DNA from: Nocardia sp. NRRL S-836
Lineage (GTDB): Bacteria; Actinomycetota; Actinomycetes; Mycobacteriales; Pseudonocardiaceae
Assembly: GCF_001279525.1 (NCBI RefSeq)
Contig: NZ_LGDY01000146.1
Coordinates: 1-32,006, forward strand
Length of the DNA: 32,006 bases
Direction: 5' to 3'
Shown piece by piece: positions 1 through 8,112 of this stretch (within the stretch, counting starts at the first letter, position 1; each line of letters starts with the position of its first letter). The notes below the pieces were generated by a model that had not been told where the DNA came from, searched no databases, and was given only the letters and a program-made list of their open reading frames with translations. The translations under genes and the position numbers were made by a program.

Positions 1-790
1 GTTGAAGCAGCGTTCGACGACGTTGCGGCGCTTGTAGATCACCGGATCGAAGGCGGGTGGGCGGCCTCCGGCCCGGCCGCGGCGGGCTCGGTTGGCGCGT
101 TGGTCGCGGCGTTCGGGGATGGTGGCCCGGATGCCGCGGCGGCGCAGGTGAGCGCGGATGGACTTGCTGGAGTAGCTCTTGTCCGCGATCACCCGCGCCG
201 GCCGCGTCACGAACTGGCCGGGGCGAGCCGGCGGGAACCACACACCCGCCAGCACGGTGGTGAACATGGTGCAGTCGTTGATGTTGCCGCCGGTCAGGAC
301 GGTCGTGAGCGGGCGGCCGTGTCCGTCACAGGCTAGGTGGATCTTGGTCGAGGGGCCGCCGCGGGACCGGCCGATAGCATGATCATCTGGTTCGGTCTGC
401 CCGCCACACGACCCGCTCGCCCCCTGTGTGCGCACGCGGACGGCGGCGGGCACCGGCCGCGTGCTGATGGGCACGCACGATGCTGGAGTCGACCGCGACC
501 TCGCGGTCCAGCTCGTCGATCGCCTCCGCGATCACCCGCACCCTGGACACCAGCATGGTCAGGGTGCCGTTGCGTGACCAGCGCCAGAACCGGTTGTAGA
601 CCGTCTTCCACGGCCCGTACCGCTCCGGAAGGTCACGCCACGACACCCCGGTCTTCGCTTTGAACAACATCCCGTTGATCACACGCCGGTCATCCACCCG
701 CGGACGGCCCTTCGCGCCCGAGACCGGCAACAACGGCTACAACGCCTGCCACTGCTCATCAGTCAGCTCATGCCTGCGCACCACGACACA
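1..790 (-). pseudogene. IS5-family transposase, broken by a nonsense codon and a frameshift
   Basis: Reading the minus strand, the N-terminus (ELTDEQWQAL) meets an in-frame TAG at 739-737 where the family continues into PLLPVSG. The frame then runs as GRPRVDDRRVINGMLFKAKTG and WRDLPERYGPWKTVYNRFWRW, with the first catalytic Asp in VDSSIVRAHQHAAGA. Near 403 the frame must change by one base to reach EPDDHAIGRSRGG, STKIHLACDGHGRPL and the second Asp in ADKSYSSKSIRAHLRRRGI. The protein runs out of the window at VIYKRRNVVERCFN before the final Glu. Some IS5-group elements use programmed frameshifting, but the nonsense codon argues for simple decay. Confidence 0.8.
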
Positions 791-831
791 AGATCAAAGC
801 ACGTCGGAGCAACCAGCTTTGAGGACGGGCC
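1..831 (-). mobile_element. Decayed IS5-family insertion sequence, truncated by the window start
   Basis: The minus strand encodes an IS5-type DDE transposase from about 790 down to base 1, where the window cuts it. The probable outer end lies near 831, where the minus strand reads ggcccgtcctcaaagctgg next to a CTAG tetranucleotide, the kind of target IS5/IS427-group elements use. I cannot see the other end, so the inverted repeats are unconfirmed. The transposase frame is broken twice (see the pseudogene entry). Confidence 0.75.
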
Positions 832-835
832 CTAG

Positions 836-1012
836 CACCCGGCAGACGGCTCGCGCTCTACGACATCGTCGCGGAGCACCCGTTGGCCGAGCACATCGTG
901 TGCGACGCGTACGCGTACGCGTACGCGCACTGCACGTGGGCGGCAGCCTCGTGGCCCTCATCCGCTACACCGTGATCTTCTTCGCCCGCAACTTCGAGCT
1001 GCCCGCAACTTA
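836..1012 (+). other. Unassigned remnant containing (ACGCGT)3
   Basis: This stretch between the IS5 end and the LysR promoter has no convincing complete gene. Two forward frames look partly protein-like: one reads LALYDIVAEHPLAEHIVCDA, the other ends LVALIRYTVIFFARNFELPA before a TAG at 1011-1013. They would join only with a frameshift at the hexamer repeat ACGCGT (905-922, three copies). I do not recognise either segment. Confidence 0.3.
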
Positions 1013-1122
1013 GGGCGTGGACCGCGGACAGGCGCCTCGTAGTCGCACGCACTCCACCGGTGAAGGTGCGCGTGACCAAGCCTGTCACCCGATCGGTGAA
1101 GGTGACCAGATGATGGGCGCCG

Positions 1123-1151
1123 TTGACATAGATCCGGCTGCCCGGTCCGAT
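1123..1151 (+). promoter_or_regulatory. Candidate sigma-70-type promoter for the LysR gene
   Basis: TTGACA at 1123-1128 is a perfect -35 hexamer. A weak -10 (TCCGAT, 1146-1151) follows at 17-nt spacing. Transcription would start around 1158, downstream of the ATG at 1150 but upstream of the GTG at 1180, which supports the GTG as the start codon. The -10 match is poor, so this is tentative. Confidence 0.4.
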
Positions 1152-1179
1152 GGATCGGGCTTTTCGGAAGGGTGGCGAC

Positions 1180-2091
1180 GTGCGGATCGAGCAGCTCGAG
1201 TACATCCAGGCGGTCACCCGGCTCGGGTCGCTGCGCCGCGTCGCGGAGGAGCTGCACCTGTCGCAGCCCGCGTTGAGTGAGACAGTGCGCAACTTGGAGC
1301 GCGAACTGGGCGTCAACATCCTGAACCGCACGCGGTCCGGCGCACGGATCAGCGACGAGGGCCGCGAGCTGCTTCCCTACATCGCCGGAGTGCTCGAAGC
1401 CGTGGACCAGCTCCGCCGGGCCGCCGACGACCAGCACCACAGCAACCGGGTGCTGCGCGTGGGCACGGTCAACGCGGCGACCGTCGGGCTGGTGATCCCC
1501 ACCATCCGGGAGTTCCGCGAGACCCATCCGGCGACCCGCGTCGAGGTGGTGGACGCGCGTGAGGCGGAGATCCACCGGTCGCTGCGGGAGGGCAGCCTGG
1601 ACATCGGGCTGGTGAACTACCTGCGCGGCGACGACCCGCCGCCGGACTTCGACACGACCGAGCTGCTGTGCGGGCAGCCGGTGGTGTGCCTGCGGGCGGA
1701 CAGCCCGCTGGCCACCCGGCCCACGATCGAGGTGTCCGACCTGGTCCGCGAGCCGCTGATCGAGATGCGGTCCGGGTACGTCATGCACCGGTACCTGCAC
1801 CGGCTGCTCGACGGGCGCACACCTTTGTTCTCGTGCTCCACCGACGGCGCCGAGATGGGCAAGCTGATGGTGGCGGAGGGGTTGGGCGTCACCGTGCTGC
1901 CGGACTTCAGCGTCGTCGGCGACCCGCTCGAACGCGCCGGAACCATCACCTGGCGCCCTCTGGCGTCCCGTCAGGTGGACGTCCTGCTGGTCGCGCAGCG
2001 CCGCCGGTCAGGCCCGGCCACGCGGCCCGCACGCGAGCTGCACCACCTGTTCGTCAAGCGTGCCGTGGAGTTCGGGGAGCGCGCGGCATGA
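1180..2091 (+). CDS. LysR-family transcriptional regulator, probable regulator of the organosulfur operon
   Basis: This is a 303-residue LysR regulator. Residues 1-60 form the winged helix-turn-helix (LEYIQAVTRLGSLRRVAEEL, then LSQPALSETVRNLERELGV). The rest is the effector-binding domain with RVGTVNAATVGLVIP and GLGVTVLPDFSVVG. I chose GTG 1180 because GGAAGGG precedes it and the family normally starts at (M)RIEQLEY; an in-frame ATG at 1150 would add ten atypical residues. It lies directly upstream of, and on the same strand as, the sulfone/sulfonate genes, so a CysB/Cbl/SsuR-like role in sulfur-starvation control is likely. The effector is unknown. Length is normal and the frame is intact. 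Confidence 0.9.
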   Translation: MRIEQLEYIQAVTRLGSLRRVAEELHLSQPALSETVRNLERELGVNILNRTRSGARISDEGRELLPYIAGVLEAVDQLRRAADDQHHSNRVLRVGTVNAATVGLVIPTIREFRETHPATRVEVVDAREAEIHRSLREGSLDIGLVNYLRGDDPPPDFDTTELLCGQPVVCLRADSPLATRPTIEVSDLVREPLIEMRSGYVMHRYLHRLLDGRTPLFSCSTDGAEMGKLMVAEGLGVTVLPDFSVVGDPLERAGTITWRPLASRQVDVLLVAQRRRSGPATRPARELHHLFVKRAVEFGERAA

Positions 2092-2149
2092 GCTCGACGC
2101 ACCCGCAGCGGTGGAAGGGAAACCCTATCGCCCCCTCGGCGATGTCGAA

Positions 2150-2187
2150 TGGACCGATCACGACGAGCGTGCCTAGACTTTTTCCCA
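2150..2187 (+). promoter_or_regulatory. Promoter giving a leaderless leader-peptide transcript
   Basis: TGGACC at 2150-2155 resembles the actinobacterial -35 TTGACC. TAGACT at 2174-2179 fits TANNNT, with 18-nt spacing. The expected start point is 7-8 nt downstream of the -10, on or next to the A of the leader ATG at 2187, so the mRNA would be leaderless. There is no ribosome binding site in front of that ATG, which agrees. Confidence 0.6.
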
Positions 2188-2267
2188 TGTCGACCGATCG
2201 CTGGGACCTCACCCGGCGGCGGCATGTGGATTTCGTGCGAATCGCCGGCCAGAGTTGTCCGCGCTGA
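2187..2267 (+). CDS. Cysteine-containing leader peptide of the sulfur operon
   Basis: This is a 26-residue ORF ending LTRRRHVDFVRIAGQSCPR. It matches the motif of the small actinobacterial 'putative leader peptides' (basic RRR, H-V-D, then a C near the end) known upstream of sulfur-uptake and cysteine genes. Its single Cys codon (TGT, 2256-2258) is the third codon before the stop. It sits 52 nt ahead of the sfnG start. By analogy with cysteine-responsive attenuation in mycobacteria, stalling at the Cys codon when charged tRNA-Cys is scarce would raise downstream expression. That function is inferred. The family resemblance and position are what I see. Confidence 0.8.
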   Translation: MSTDRWDLTRRRHVDFVRIAGQSCPR

Positions 2268-2294
2268 TCAGCGTTGAGCCAGCCGCCCCCTTTC

Positions 2295-2311
2295 TTCCCC
2301 TTTCATGGGAG
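2295..2311 (+). promoter_or_regulatory. Possible Shine-Dalgarno-sequestering hairpin ahead of sfnG
   Basis: TTCCC (2295-2299) can pair with the Shine-Dalgarno GGGAG (2307-2311) across a 7-nt loop, with one G-U pair. It follows the leader-peptide stop by 27 nt within a pyrimidine-rich tract. This short hairpin is a plausible attenuator but too weak to be certain without folding a larger segment. Confidence 0.3.
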
Positions 2312-2319
2312 TTTTCGCC

Positions 2320-3468
2320 GTGTCCACAGAAAGCCGCACCGAAATCGGTCAAGAGCCGCTGAAGTTCGCCTACTGGGTGCCGAACGTCAGCGGCGGCCTC
2401 GTGACGAGCACGATCGAGCAGCGCACCGACTGGACCTACGACTACAACCGCAGGCTCGCGGTCCTCGCCGAGGACAACGGGTTCGAGTACGCCCTGTCCC
2501 AGGTGCGGTACATGGCCAGCTACGGCGCCGCATACCAGCAGGAGTCCACCAGCTTCAGCCTCGCCTTGCTGCTGGCTACCCAGCGGCTCAAGGTGATCGC
2601 CGCCGTCCACCCCGGGCTGTGGCACCCCGCCGTGCTGGCGAAGCTGATCGCCACCGCCGACCACCTCTCCGGCGGCCGTGCCGCGGTCAACGTGGTGAGC
2701 GGGTGGTTCAAGGGCGAGTTCACCGCGCTGGGCGAGCCCTGGTTGGAACACGACGAACGGTACCGCCGGTCCGAGGAGTTCATCCGGGTCCTGCGCGCGA
2801 GCTGGACCGAGGACGACGCGCAGTTCGCGGGCGACTTCTACCGGCTGCGCGGGTACGACCTCAAACCGAAGCCGTCGGCCGCACCGGGCCGGCCGCACCC
2901 GGAGATCTTCCAGGGCGGCAACTCGACGGCGGCCCGTGCCATGGCGGGCCGGGTCTCGGACTGGTACTTCAGCAACGGCAAGGACTTCGAGGGGATCAGC
3001 GAGCAGATCGCCGAGGTCGGCCACACCGCATCGCAGCACGGGCGGACCGTCCGGTTCGGGCTCAACGCCTTCCTCATCGCCCGCGACACCGAGGCGGAGG
3101 CGCGCGACACGCTCCGCGAGATCGTGGCGAAGGCCGATGTCGACGCCGTCCACGGTTTCCGCGACGCGGTCCGGCAGGCGGGCGGTTCCGCGCCGGACCG
3201 GAAGGGCATGTGGGCGGACTCGGACTTCGAGGACCTCGTGCAGTACAACGACGGGTTCCGCAGCAAGCTCATCGGTACCCCCGAGCAGATCGCGCACCGG
3301 ATCGTCGAGTACAAGCGGCGCGGGGTGAACCTGCTGCTGCTCGGTTTCCTGCACTACCTGGAAGAGGTCGAGTACTTCGGCCGCCACGTGCTGCCCATCG
3401 TCCGCGAGCTGGAGGCCGGCCTGGTTACCGGCGCCGGCACCCCGGAACCCGTAGGAGTGACCCGATGA
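2320..3468 (+). CDS. sfnG: Dimethyl sulfone monooxygenase SfnG (LLM flavin-dependent)
   Basis: This is a 382-residue luciferase-like TIM-barrel monooxygenase. The family converts dimethyl sulfone to methanesulfinate and formaldehyde using FMNH2 and O2. SfnG hallmarks are FAYWVPNVSGGLV near the N-terminus, NVVSGWFKGEFTALGEPWLE, then HDERYRRSEEFI, and IFQGGNSTAARAMAGRVSDW in the middle. I prefer GTG 2320 because GGGAG lies 8 nt upstream. The in-frame ATG at 2305 would put that site inside the gene. The stop overlaps the next ATG (ATGA, 3465-3468), so translation is coupled. It is the first structural gene after the leader peptide. Confidence 0.93.
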   Translation: MSTESRTEIGQEPLKFAYWVPNVSGGLVTSTIEQRTDWTYDYNRRLAVLAEDNGFEYALSQVRYMASYGAAYQQESTSFSLALLLATQRLKVIAAVHPGLWHPAVLAKLIATADHLSGGRAAVNVVSGWFKGEFTALGEPWLEHDERYRRSEEFIRVLRASWTEDDAQFAGDFYRLRGYDLKPKPSAAPGRPHPEIFQGGNSTAARAMAGRVSDWYFSNGKDFEGISEQIAEVGHTASQHGRTVRFGLNAFLIARDTEAEARDTLREIVAKADVDAVHGFRDAVRQAGGSAPDRKGMWADSDFEDLVQYNDGFRSKLIGTPEQIAHRIVEYKRRGVNLLLLGFLHYLEEVEYFGRHVLPIVRELEAGLVTGAGTPEPVGVTR

Positions 3469-4691
3469 CCACCACCGAGAGCACCACCGACTGGGCCGGG
3501 GAACCCGCGCCCGCGGACTCCGCCGGCTGGGTCGCGCGTGCGGCCGAGGTCGCCGCGGTCCTGGCCTCCGACGCCGTCGAGCGCGACCGCGCGGGCAAGA
3601 CCCCGCATGCCGAGATCCGGCTGCTCAAGGACGCCGGGCTGGTGACGCTGCTCGGCCCGGCCGAGCACGGCGGCGGTGGGCAGGACTGGAGCACCGCCTA
3701 CCGGGTGATCCGCGAGATCGCGAGCGGCGACGGCTCGATCGGGCAGCTCATCGGCTACCACTACCTGTGGGCGTGGGCGGCGCGGCTGGTCGGCACGCCG
3801 GAGCAGATCGCGGCCGTGGAGGAGCAGGCGACCCGCGAGCGCTGGTTCTACGGCGGCGCGGTGAACCCCAGGGACAACGACCTCGTCATCACCGAGGACG
3901 GCGACGAGCTCGTGTTCAACGGCCGCAAGTCCTTCTCCACCGGCGGCAAGGTCTCCGACGTCACCGTGCTGGAGGGCGTCCTGGCGGGGACGGACAAGCA
4001 CATCTTCGCGATCGTCCCGTCCGCACAGGACGGGATCGTCTTCAACGACGACTGGGACAACCTCGGCCAGCGGCTCACCGAAAGCGGCAGCGTCGAAATC
4101 CGCGACGTGCGGGTGCCGTGGGCGCAGGCCGCGGGATATGTCGACAAGGAGTTCCGGCCCAGGACCTACAACACGCTCAACGTGCCGCTCATCCAGTTGG
4201 TGTTCACCAACTTCTACCTCGGCATCGCCCGCGGTGCGCTGAGCACGGCGACCGCGTACACCCGCGACCGCACCCGGCCGTGGCCCTACGGCGGCGACAA
4301 CAAGGGTTCCGCGACCGAGGAGTTCTACATCCTCGACACCTACGGCGACCTCCAGGCGAAGCTGTGGGCCGCGGAAGCCCTCGCGGAGCGGGCCGCCGAG
4401 GCGATCGAGCGGATCAACGCGCACGCCGATGCGGTCACCCCGGAGGAACGCGGCCACGCGGCCGTGCTCATCGCGGCGGCCAAGCAGCGGGCCGTCGACA
4501 CCGGCCTGGAGATCGGCACGAAGGTCTTCGAGGTGACCGGGGCCAGGGCGAGCGCGAACTCCGTCGGGCTGGACATCTTCTGGCGCAACATCCGCACGCA
4601 CAGCCTGCACGACCCGGTGGCGTACAAGCGGGTGGAGGTCGGGAGGTACGCGCTGCTCGGCGAACTGCCCGAGCCCACCTGGTACACCTGA
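3465..4691 (+). CDS. DszC/acyl-CoA dehydrogenase-like flavin monooxygenase for organosulfur compounds
   Basis: This 408-residue protein has the acyl-CoA dehydrogenase fold seen in DszC and SfnB proteins, which act as FMNH2-dependent monooxygenases rather than dehydrogenases. Visible landmarks are LLGPAEHGGGGQDWSTAYRV, the substrate-loop segment FNGRKSFSTGGKVSDVTVLE, FNDDWDNLGQRLTESGSVEI, and the C-terminal IFWRNIRTHSLHDPVAYK typical of the group. AGGAG (3453-3457) precedes the ATG, which overlaps the sfnG stop. Context implies a sulfone or related organosulfur substrate. It may oxidise a different substrate from its paralogue SfnB next door. The exact substrate cannot be read from sequence. 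Confidence 0.85.
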   Translation: MTTTESTTDWAGEPAPADSAGWVARAAEVAAVLASDAVERDRAGKTPHAEIRLLKDAGLVTLLGPAEHGGGGQDWSTAYRVIREIASGDGSIGQLIGYHYLWAWAARLVGTPEQIAAVEEQATRERWFYGGAVNPRDNDLVITEDGDELVFNGRKSFSTGGKVSDVTVLEGVLAGTDKHIFAIVPSAQDGIVFNDDWDNLGQRLTESGSVEIRDVRVPWAQAAGYVDKEFRPRTYNTLNVPLIQLVFTNFYLGIARGALSTATAYTRDRTRPWPYGGDNKGSATEEFYILDTYGDLQAKLWAAEALAERAAEAIERINAHADAVTPEERGHAAVLIAAAKQRAVDTGLEIGTKVFEVTGARASANSVGLDIFWRNIRTHSLHDPVAYKRVEVGRYALLGELPEPTWYT

Positions 4692-4735
4692 TCGACCGCC
4701 GGGCCTCGGCCCTCATCACCACACCGGAGGACGCC

Positions 4736-5968
4736 ATGACCGGACTGGTCGACTCACCACGCGCGGCCGCAGTGCTCCGTGACGGGGCCGAGGCGCTGGC
4801 GGCAGCCGACCGGCTCGCCGCCCGGTTCGCCGAACGCGCGGCCGAGCGCGACGCTCACCGACTACTGCCGACCGAAGAGTTGACCGAGCTGTCGGCGAGC
4901 GGCCTGCTCGGCATCACCGTGCCACGCGAACACGGCGGCGCGGATGTCGGCACGGCCGTCGTCGCGGAGGTGTTCCGGCGGCTCGCGGCCGCCGACCCGA
5001 ATATCGCGCAGATCCCGCAGAGCCACATCGTGTACGTGAACGTGCTGCGGCATCAAGGCACGCCGGAGCAGCGACGATTCTTCTTCGCCGAGGTACTGGC
5101 GGGCAGGCGGTTCGGCAACGCGCAGTCCGAGGCGGGCACCAGGCACGTCCAGGAGTATCGGACGCGGCTGCTTCCCCACCCCGACGGCGGGTTCGTGCTC
5201 GACGGGCTCAAGCACTACTCGACGGGGGCGTTGTTCGCCCACTGGATCCCGGTGCTGGCCAGGGACGCCGACGACCGGGTCGTGGTCGCCTACGTGCCGG
5301 CCGACGCGCCGGGGCTGACCGTGGTGGACGACTGGGACGGCATGGGGCAGCGCACCACGGCAAGCGGTTCGGTGCGCCTGGACGGCGTGCGGGTGCCCGC
5401 CGAGCGAGTCGTGCCGCACCACTTGACGTTCACCGGCCCGCAGCTCTACGGCGCCCAGGCGCAGATCCTGCACGCCGCCATCGACGTGGGCATCGCGCGT
5501 GGCGCGTTGACCGAGGCGGTGGCGTTCGTCCGAACCAAGAGCAGGCCGTGGTTCGAGGCCGGCGTCGAACGGGCCGAGGACGACCCGCTGACCGTGCAGC
5601 GGTTCGGCGAGCTGGAGATCTCGGTGCGCGCGGCGGAGGCGCTGCTCGCCGAGGCCGGCCGGGCCGTCGACGACGCGGCCGCGCGGCTCGCCAGCAGCGG
5701 ACCGGAGGCTTCGCTGGACGAGCAGGCGGCCTCGGCGTCCATCGCCGTCGCGACCGCGAAGGCGTTCGCCGACCGGACAGCCGTCGACGTGACGAGCGCG
5801 CTGTTCGAGGTGTCGGGTACCCGGTCCGCGCTGGACCAGCTCAACCTGCACCGCCACTGGCGCAACGCACGCACCCACACATTGCACGACCCGGTGCGTT
5901 GGAAGGTCCAGCACATCGGCCGCTACGCGTTGACCGGGGCGCTACCGCCCAGGCACGGCCTGATCTGA
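4736..5968 (+). CDS. sfnB: SfnB-family sulfur acquisition oxidoreductase
   Basis: This 410-residue protein has an acyl-CoA-dehydrogenase fold and is a paralogue of the preceding gene. Landmarks are LLGITVPREHGGADVGTAVV, PNIAQIPQSHIVYVNVLR, GNAQSEAG, HYSTGALFAHWIPVLARD, VDDWDGMGQRTTASGSVRLD and the C-terminal HWRNARTHTLHDPVRWK. These match the SfnB family, which occurs with SfnG and Ssu/Msu enzymes and responds to sulfur limitation. The ATG follows GGAGG (4727-4731). A 44-nt gap separates it from the previous gene, so co-transcription is expected. The precise reaction of SfnB proteins is not well defined. Confidence 0.88.
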   Translation: MTGLVDSPRAAAVLRDGAEALAAADRLAARFAERAAERDAHRLLPTEELTELSASGLLGITVPREHGGADVGTAVVAEVFRRLAAADPNIAQIPQSHIVYVNVLRHQGTPEQRRFFFAEVLAGRRFGNAQSEAGTRHVQEYRTRLLPHPDGGFVLDGLKHYSTGALFAHWIPVLARDADDRVVVAYVPADAPGLTVVDDWDGMGQRTTASGSVRLDGVRVPAERVVPHHLTFTGPQLYGAQAQILHAAIDVGIARGALTEAVAFVRTKSRPWFEAGVERAEDDPLTVQRFGELEISVRAAEALLAEAGRAVDDAAARLASSGPEASLDEQAASASIAVATAKAFADRTAVDVTSALFEVSGTRSALDQLNLHRHWRNARTHTLHDPVRWKVQHIGRYALTGALPPRHGLI

Positions 5969-5981
5969 CCGGAGGCCCGAC

Positions 5982-6530
5982 TTGTCCTCGATCCTCGTCC
6001 TGTCCGGCAGCCCGTCGGCCACCTCGCGCACCGCGGCGCTGGCCGAGCACGTCGCTGCCCGGCTGCGAGTGGACGGCCACACCGCCGCCACCGTCCGGGT
6101 GCGTGACCTGCCGGCCGGCCCGCTGCAGCACGCGGACGCCGCCGACCCCGCCATCGCCGCCGTCGTGTCGGCCGTCTCCGAAGCCGACGGGGTCGTGGTG
6201 GCGTCCCCTGTGTACAAGGCCGCCTACAGCGGGCTGCTCAAGCTGCTGCTCGACCTGCTGCCGCAGTTCGCGTTGAAGGGCAAGGTGGTGCTGCCGCTCG
6301 TGACCGGCGGCAGCAGCGCCCATGTGCTCGCGATCGACTACGCGTTGCGGCCGGTGCTGTCCTCGCTCGGTGCGGACCACGTCGTGCCGGGCTGGTTCGT
6401 GCTGGACCGGCACATCGACGCGCTGGACGGTGACGTGCGGCTGCACCCCGACACCGCAGGCCAGTTCTACCCGGTGGTCGACGCGTTCTCCGCCGCCGTG
6501 CACACCCGTTCGCTCGTGCCCGCACCCTGA
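5982..6530 (+). CDS. NADPH-dependent FMN reductase, SsuE/MsuE type
   Basis: This 182-residue flavodoxin-like reductase would supply FMNH2 to the neighbouring monooxygenases. The N-terminal phosphate-binding loop reads [20 protein letters not shown]. The conserved [20 protein letters not shown] flavin-site segment follows, then [20 protein letters not shown]. The start is a TTG at 5982 with GGAGG at 5971-5975. No ATG fits the conserved N-terminus. It is 13 nt after sfnB and 14 nt before ssuD, inside the operon. SsuE and MsuE cannot be told apart safely by eye. Confidence 0.9.
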   Translation: MSSILVLSGSPSATSRTAALAEHVAARLRVDGHTAATVRVRDLPAGPLQHADAADPAIAAVVSAVSEADGVVVASPVYKAAYSGLLKLLLDLLPQFALKGKVVLPLVTGGSSAHVLAIDYALRPVLSSLGADHVVPGWFVLDRHIDALDGDVRLHPDTAGQFYPVVDAFSAAVHTRSLVPAP

Positions 6531-6544
6531 CCCGGAAGGTTGTC

Positions 6545-7690
6545 ATGACCCTGACGTTCCACTGGTTCCTGCCGACGTACGGGGACAGCCGCTACCTCGT
6601 CGGCGGTGGCCACGGCACCGACATCACCGCGGCGGGCGGTGACCGGCCGGCCACCATCTCCTACCTCGCCGAGATCGCCCGCGCCGCCGAGCAGCTGGGC
6701 TTCGTCGGCGCTCTCACTCCCACCGGCGCGTGGTGCGAGGACGCCTGGCTCACCACCGCGATGGTGGCGCGCGAATCGGAACGCCTCAAGTTCCTGGTGG
6801 CGTTCCGGCCCGGCCTGGTCTCTCCCACGCTGGCGGCGCAGATGGCGGCCACGTTCCAGCGGCACTCCGGAGGCAGGCTGCTGCTCAACGTGGTGACCGG
6901 CGGCGAGGACCACGAGCAGCGCGCGTACGGCGACCACCTCGGCAAGGACGAGCGCTACGAGCGCACCGACGAGTTCCTGACGGTGACGCGCGCGTTGTGG
7001 CGCGGCGAACGCGTCACCCTGAACGGCAAGCATGTGCAGGTGGTCGACGCGGCCTTGTCACGGGTGCCCGACCCGGTGCCGGACATCTACTTCGGCGGAT
7101 CCTCCTCCGCTGCCGTCCGGGTCGCCGCCCGCCAGGTCGACGTGTACCTGACCTGGGGCGAGCCGCCGGCACAGGTGGCGGAGAAGATCGCCTGGGTGCG
7201 GGCCGAGGCGGCGGCCGGCAGCGCTCCCCGGTTCGGCATCCGGTTGCACGTGATCAGCCGCGACACCTCCGAGCAGGCGTGGGCCGAGGCCGACAGACTG
7301 CTGGCCGCGCTGGACCCGCGGGTCATCGCCTCGGTGCAGGACGGCTTGGCGCGCAGCGGGTCGGTCGGCCAGCGGCGGATGCGCGAACTGCACGGCGGGC
7401 GCACCGACCGGTTGGAGGTCTCGCCCAACCTGTGGGCAGGAGTCGGCCTGGTCCGAGGCGGTGCGGGCACCGCCCTGGTGGGCAGCCACGTCGAGGTGGC
7501 CGAGCGGATCGAGGAGTACCACGCGCTGGGCATCGACGAGTTCGTGCTGTCCGGCCACCCGCACCTGGAGGAGGCCTACTGGTTCGGCGAGGGCGTGCTG
7601 CCACTCCTGCGGGCCAAGGGCTTGTGGAGCCACCCGGCCGCACCGCTGGAGACGGCACCGACCGGCATACCGTTCGCACCCTCCCGGTGA
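6545..7690 (+). CDS. ssuD: FMNH2-dependent alkanesulfonate monooxygenase SsuD
   Basis: This 381-residue luciferase-like monooxygenase releases sulfite from alkanesulfonates. It contains [100 protein letters not shown] and the flexible-loop Arg region, all characteristic of SsuD. ATG 6545 follows GGAAGG (6535-6540). It ends the operon. No ssuABC transporter gene is seen in the window, so uptake must be encoded elsewhere, or small substrates may enter by another route. Confidence 0.93.
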   Translation: MTLTFHWFLPTYGDSRYLVGGGHGTDITAAGGDRPATISYLAEIARAAEQLGFVGALTPTGAWCEDAWLTTAMVARESERLKFLVAFRPGLVSPTLAAQMAATFQRHSGGRLLLNVVTGGEDHEQRAYGDHLGKDERYERTDEFLTVTRALWRGERVTLNGKHVQVVDAALSRVPDPVPDIYFGGSSSAAVRVAARQVDVYLTWGEPPAQVAEKIAWVRAEAAAGSAPRFGIRLHVISRDTSEQAWAEADRLLAALDPRVIASVQDGLARSGSVGQRRMRELHGGRTDRLEVSPNLWAGVGLVRGGAGTALVGSHVEVAERIEEYHALGIDEFVLSGHPHLEEAYWFGEGVLPLLRAKGLWSHPAAPLETAPTGIPFAPSR

Positions 7691-7739
7691 CCCCTGTCGG
7701 GTACCGAAAGATGGCTCAACGCGCTGGGCCTGCGGATCA

Positions 7740-7990
7740 CACTGCTGCAGGGAATGCCCGGAGACACCAACCGGTGCTGTCGCAGCGACACCTGCGAGCA
7801 ACGCCCTGTCCTCTGGACGCAGTCGTGGGCGCTGATCGCCAAGCTGTCTGCGCAAGACCTCGAACCGATGGCATAACGCGAGAATCTCGACGTCCTCCTC
7901 ACGATCGCTCATGCGCAACAGCCACAGCGCGGCGAAGGCGTGAGAGACGGCGAGGTAGGCGAAGCGAACCAGCACGGCCGCGGTCGTACC
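7740..7990 (-). pseudogene. N-terminal fragment of an integrase-core transposase
   Basis: The minus strand reads VLVRFAYLAVSHAFAALWLL, MSDREEDVEILALCHRFEVL and RRQLGDQRPRLRPEDRALLA. This is the N-terminal signature of a common actinobacterial integrase-core (rve) transposase. After about residue 70 the frame is lost (a possible continuation RLVSPG appears in another frame), and nothing of the catalytic domain remains here. The broken integrase at 30.35-31.12 kb belongs to the same family but covers the other part of the protein. Confidence 0.7.
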
Positions 7991-8112
7991 GGAGGCCGAT
8001 CGGCACCTTGCCGATGCCGCCGACCTGCACGGGCGTACTTCTCGGCACGCACAACGTCGGCACTTCCGCAACGCCGTGCGGTTCCCGCACTTGGCCGCCG
8101 AGCGATTCGGTC

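Noticed and set aside
905..922. (ACGCGT)3 as a regulatory repeat or origin element
   Set aside because: Only three copies in a decayed region, with no neighbouring DnaA boxes or symmetric arrangement. It is more likely a slippage product.
1059..1103. Direct repeat cggtgaaggtg upstream of the LysR gene as an operator
   Set aside because: Two copies 33 nt apart lie upstream of the candidate promoter, but they lack the T-N11-A dyad expected for LysR sites. Evidence is too weak to call.
3354..4610. Long minus-strand frame opposite the DszC-like gene
   Set aside because: It is an antisense shadow of an unmistakable flavoenzyme gene and has no domain of its own.
6730..8112. Upstream extension of the SBD-HNH reading frame through the ssuD region
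   Set aside because: The frame is open by chance in GC-rich DNA. The SBD starts only after 8113, and the upstream translation is Arg/Gly-rich noise antisense to or overlapping ssuD.
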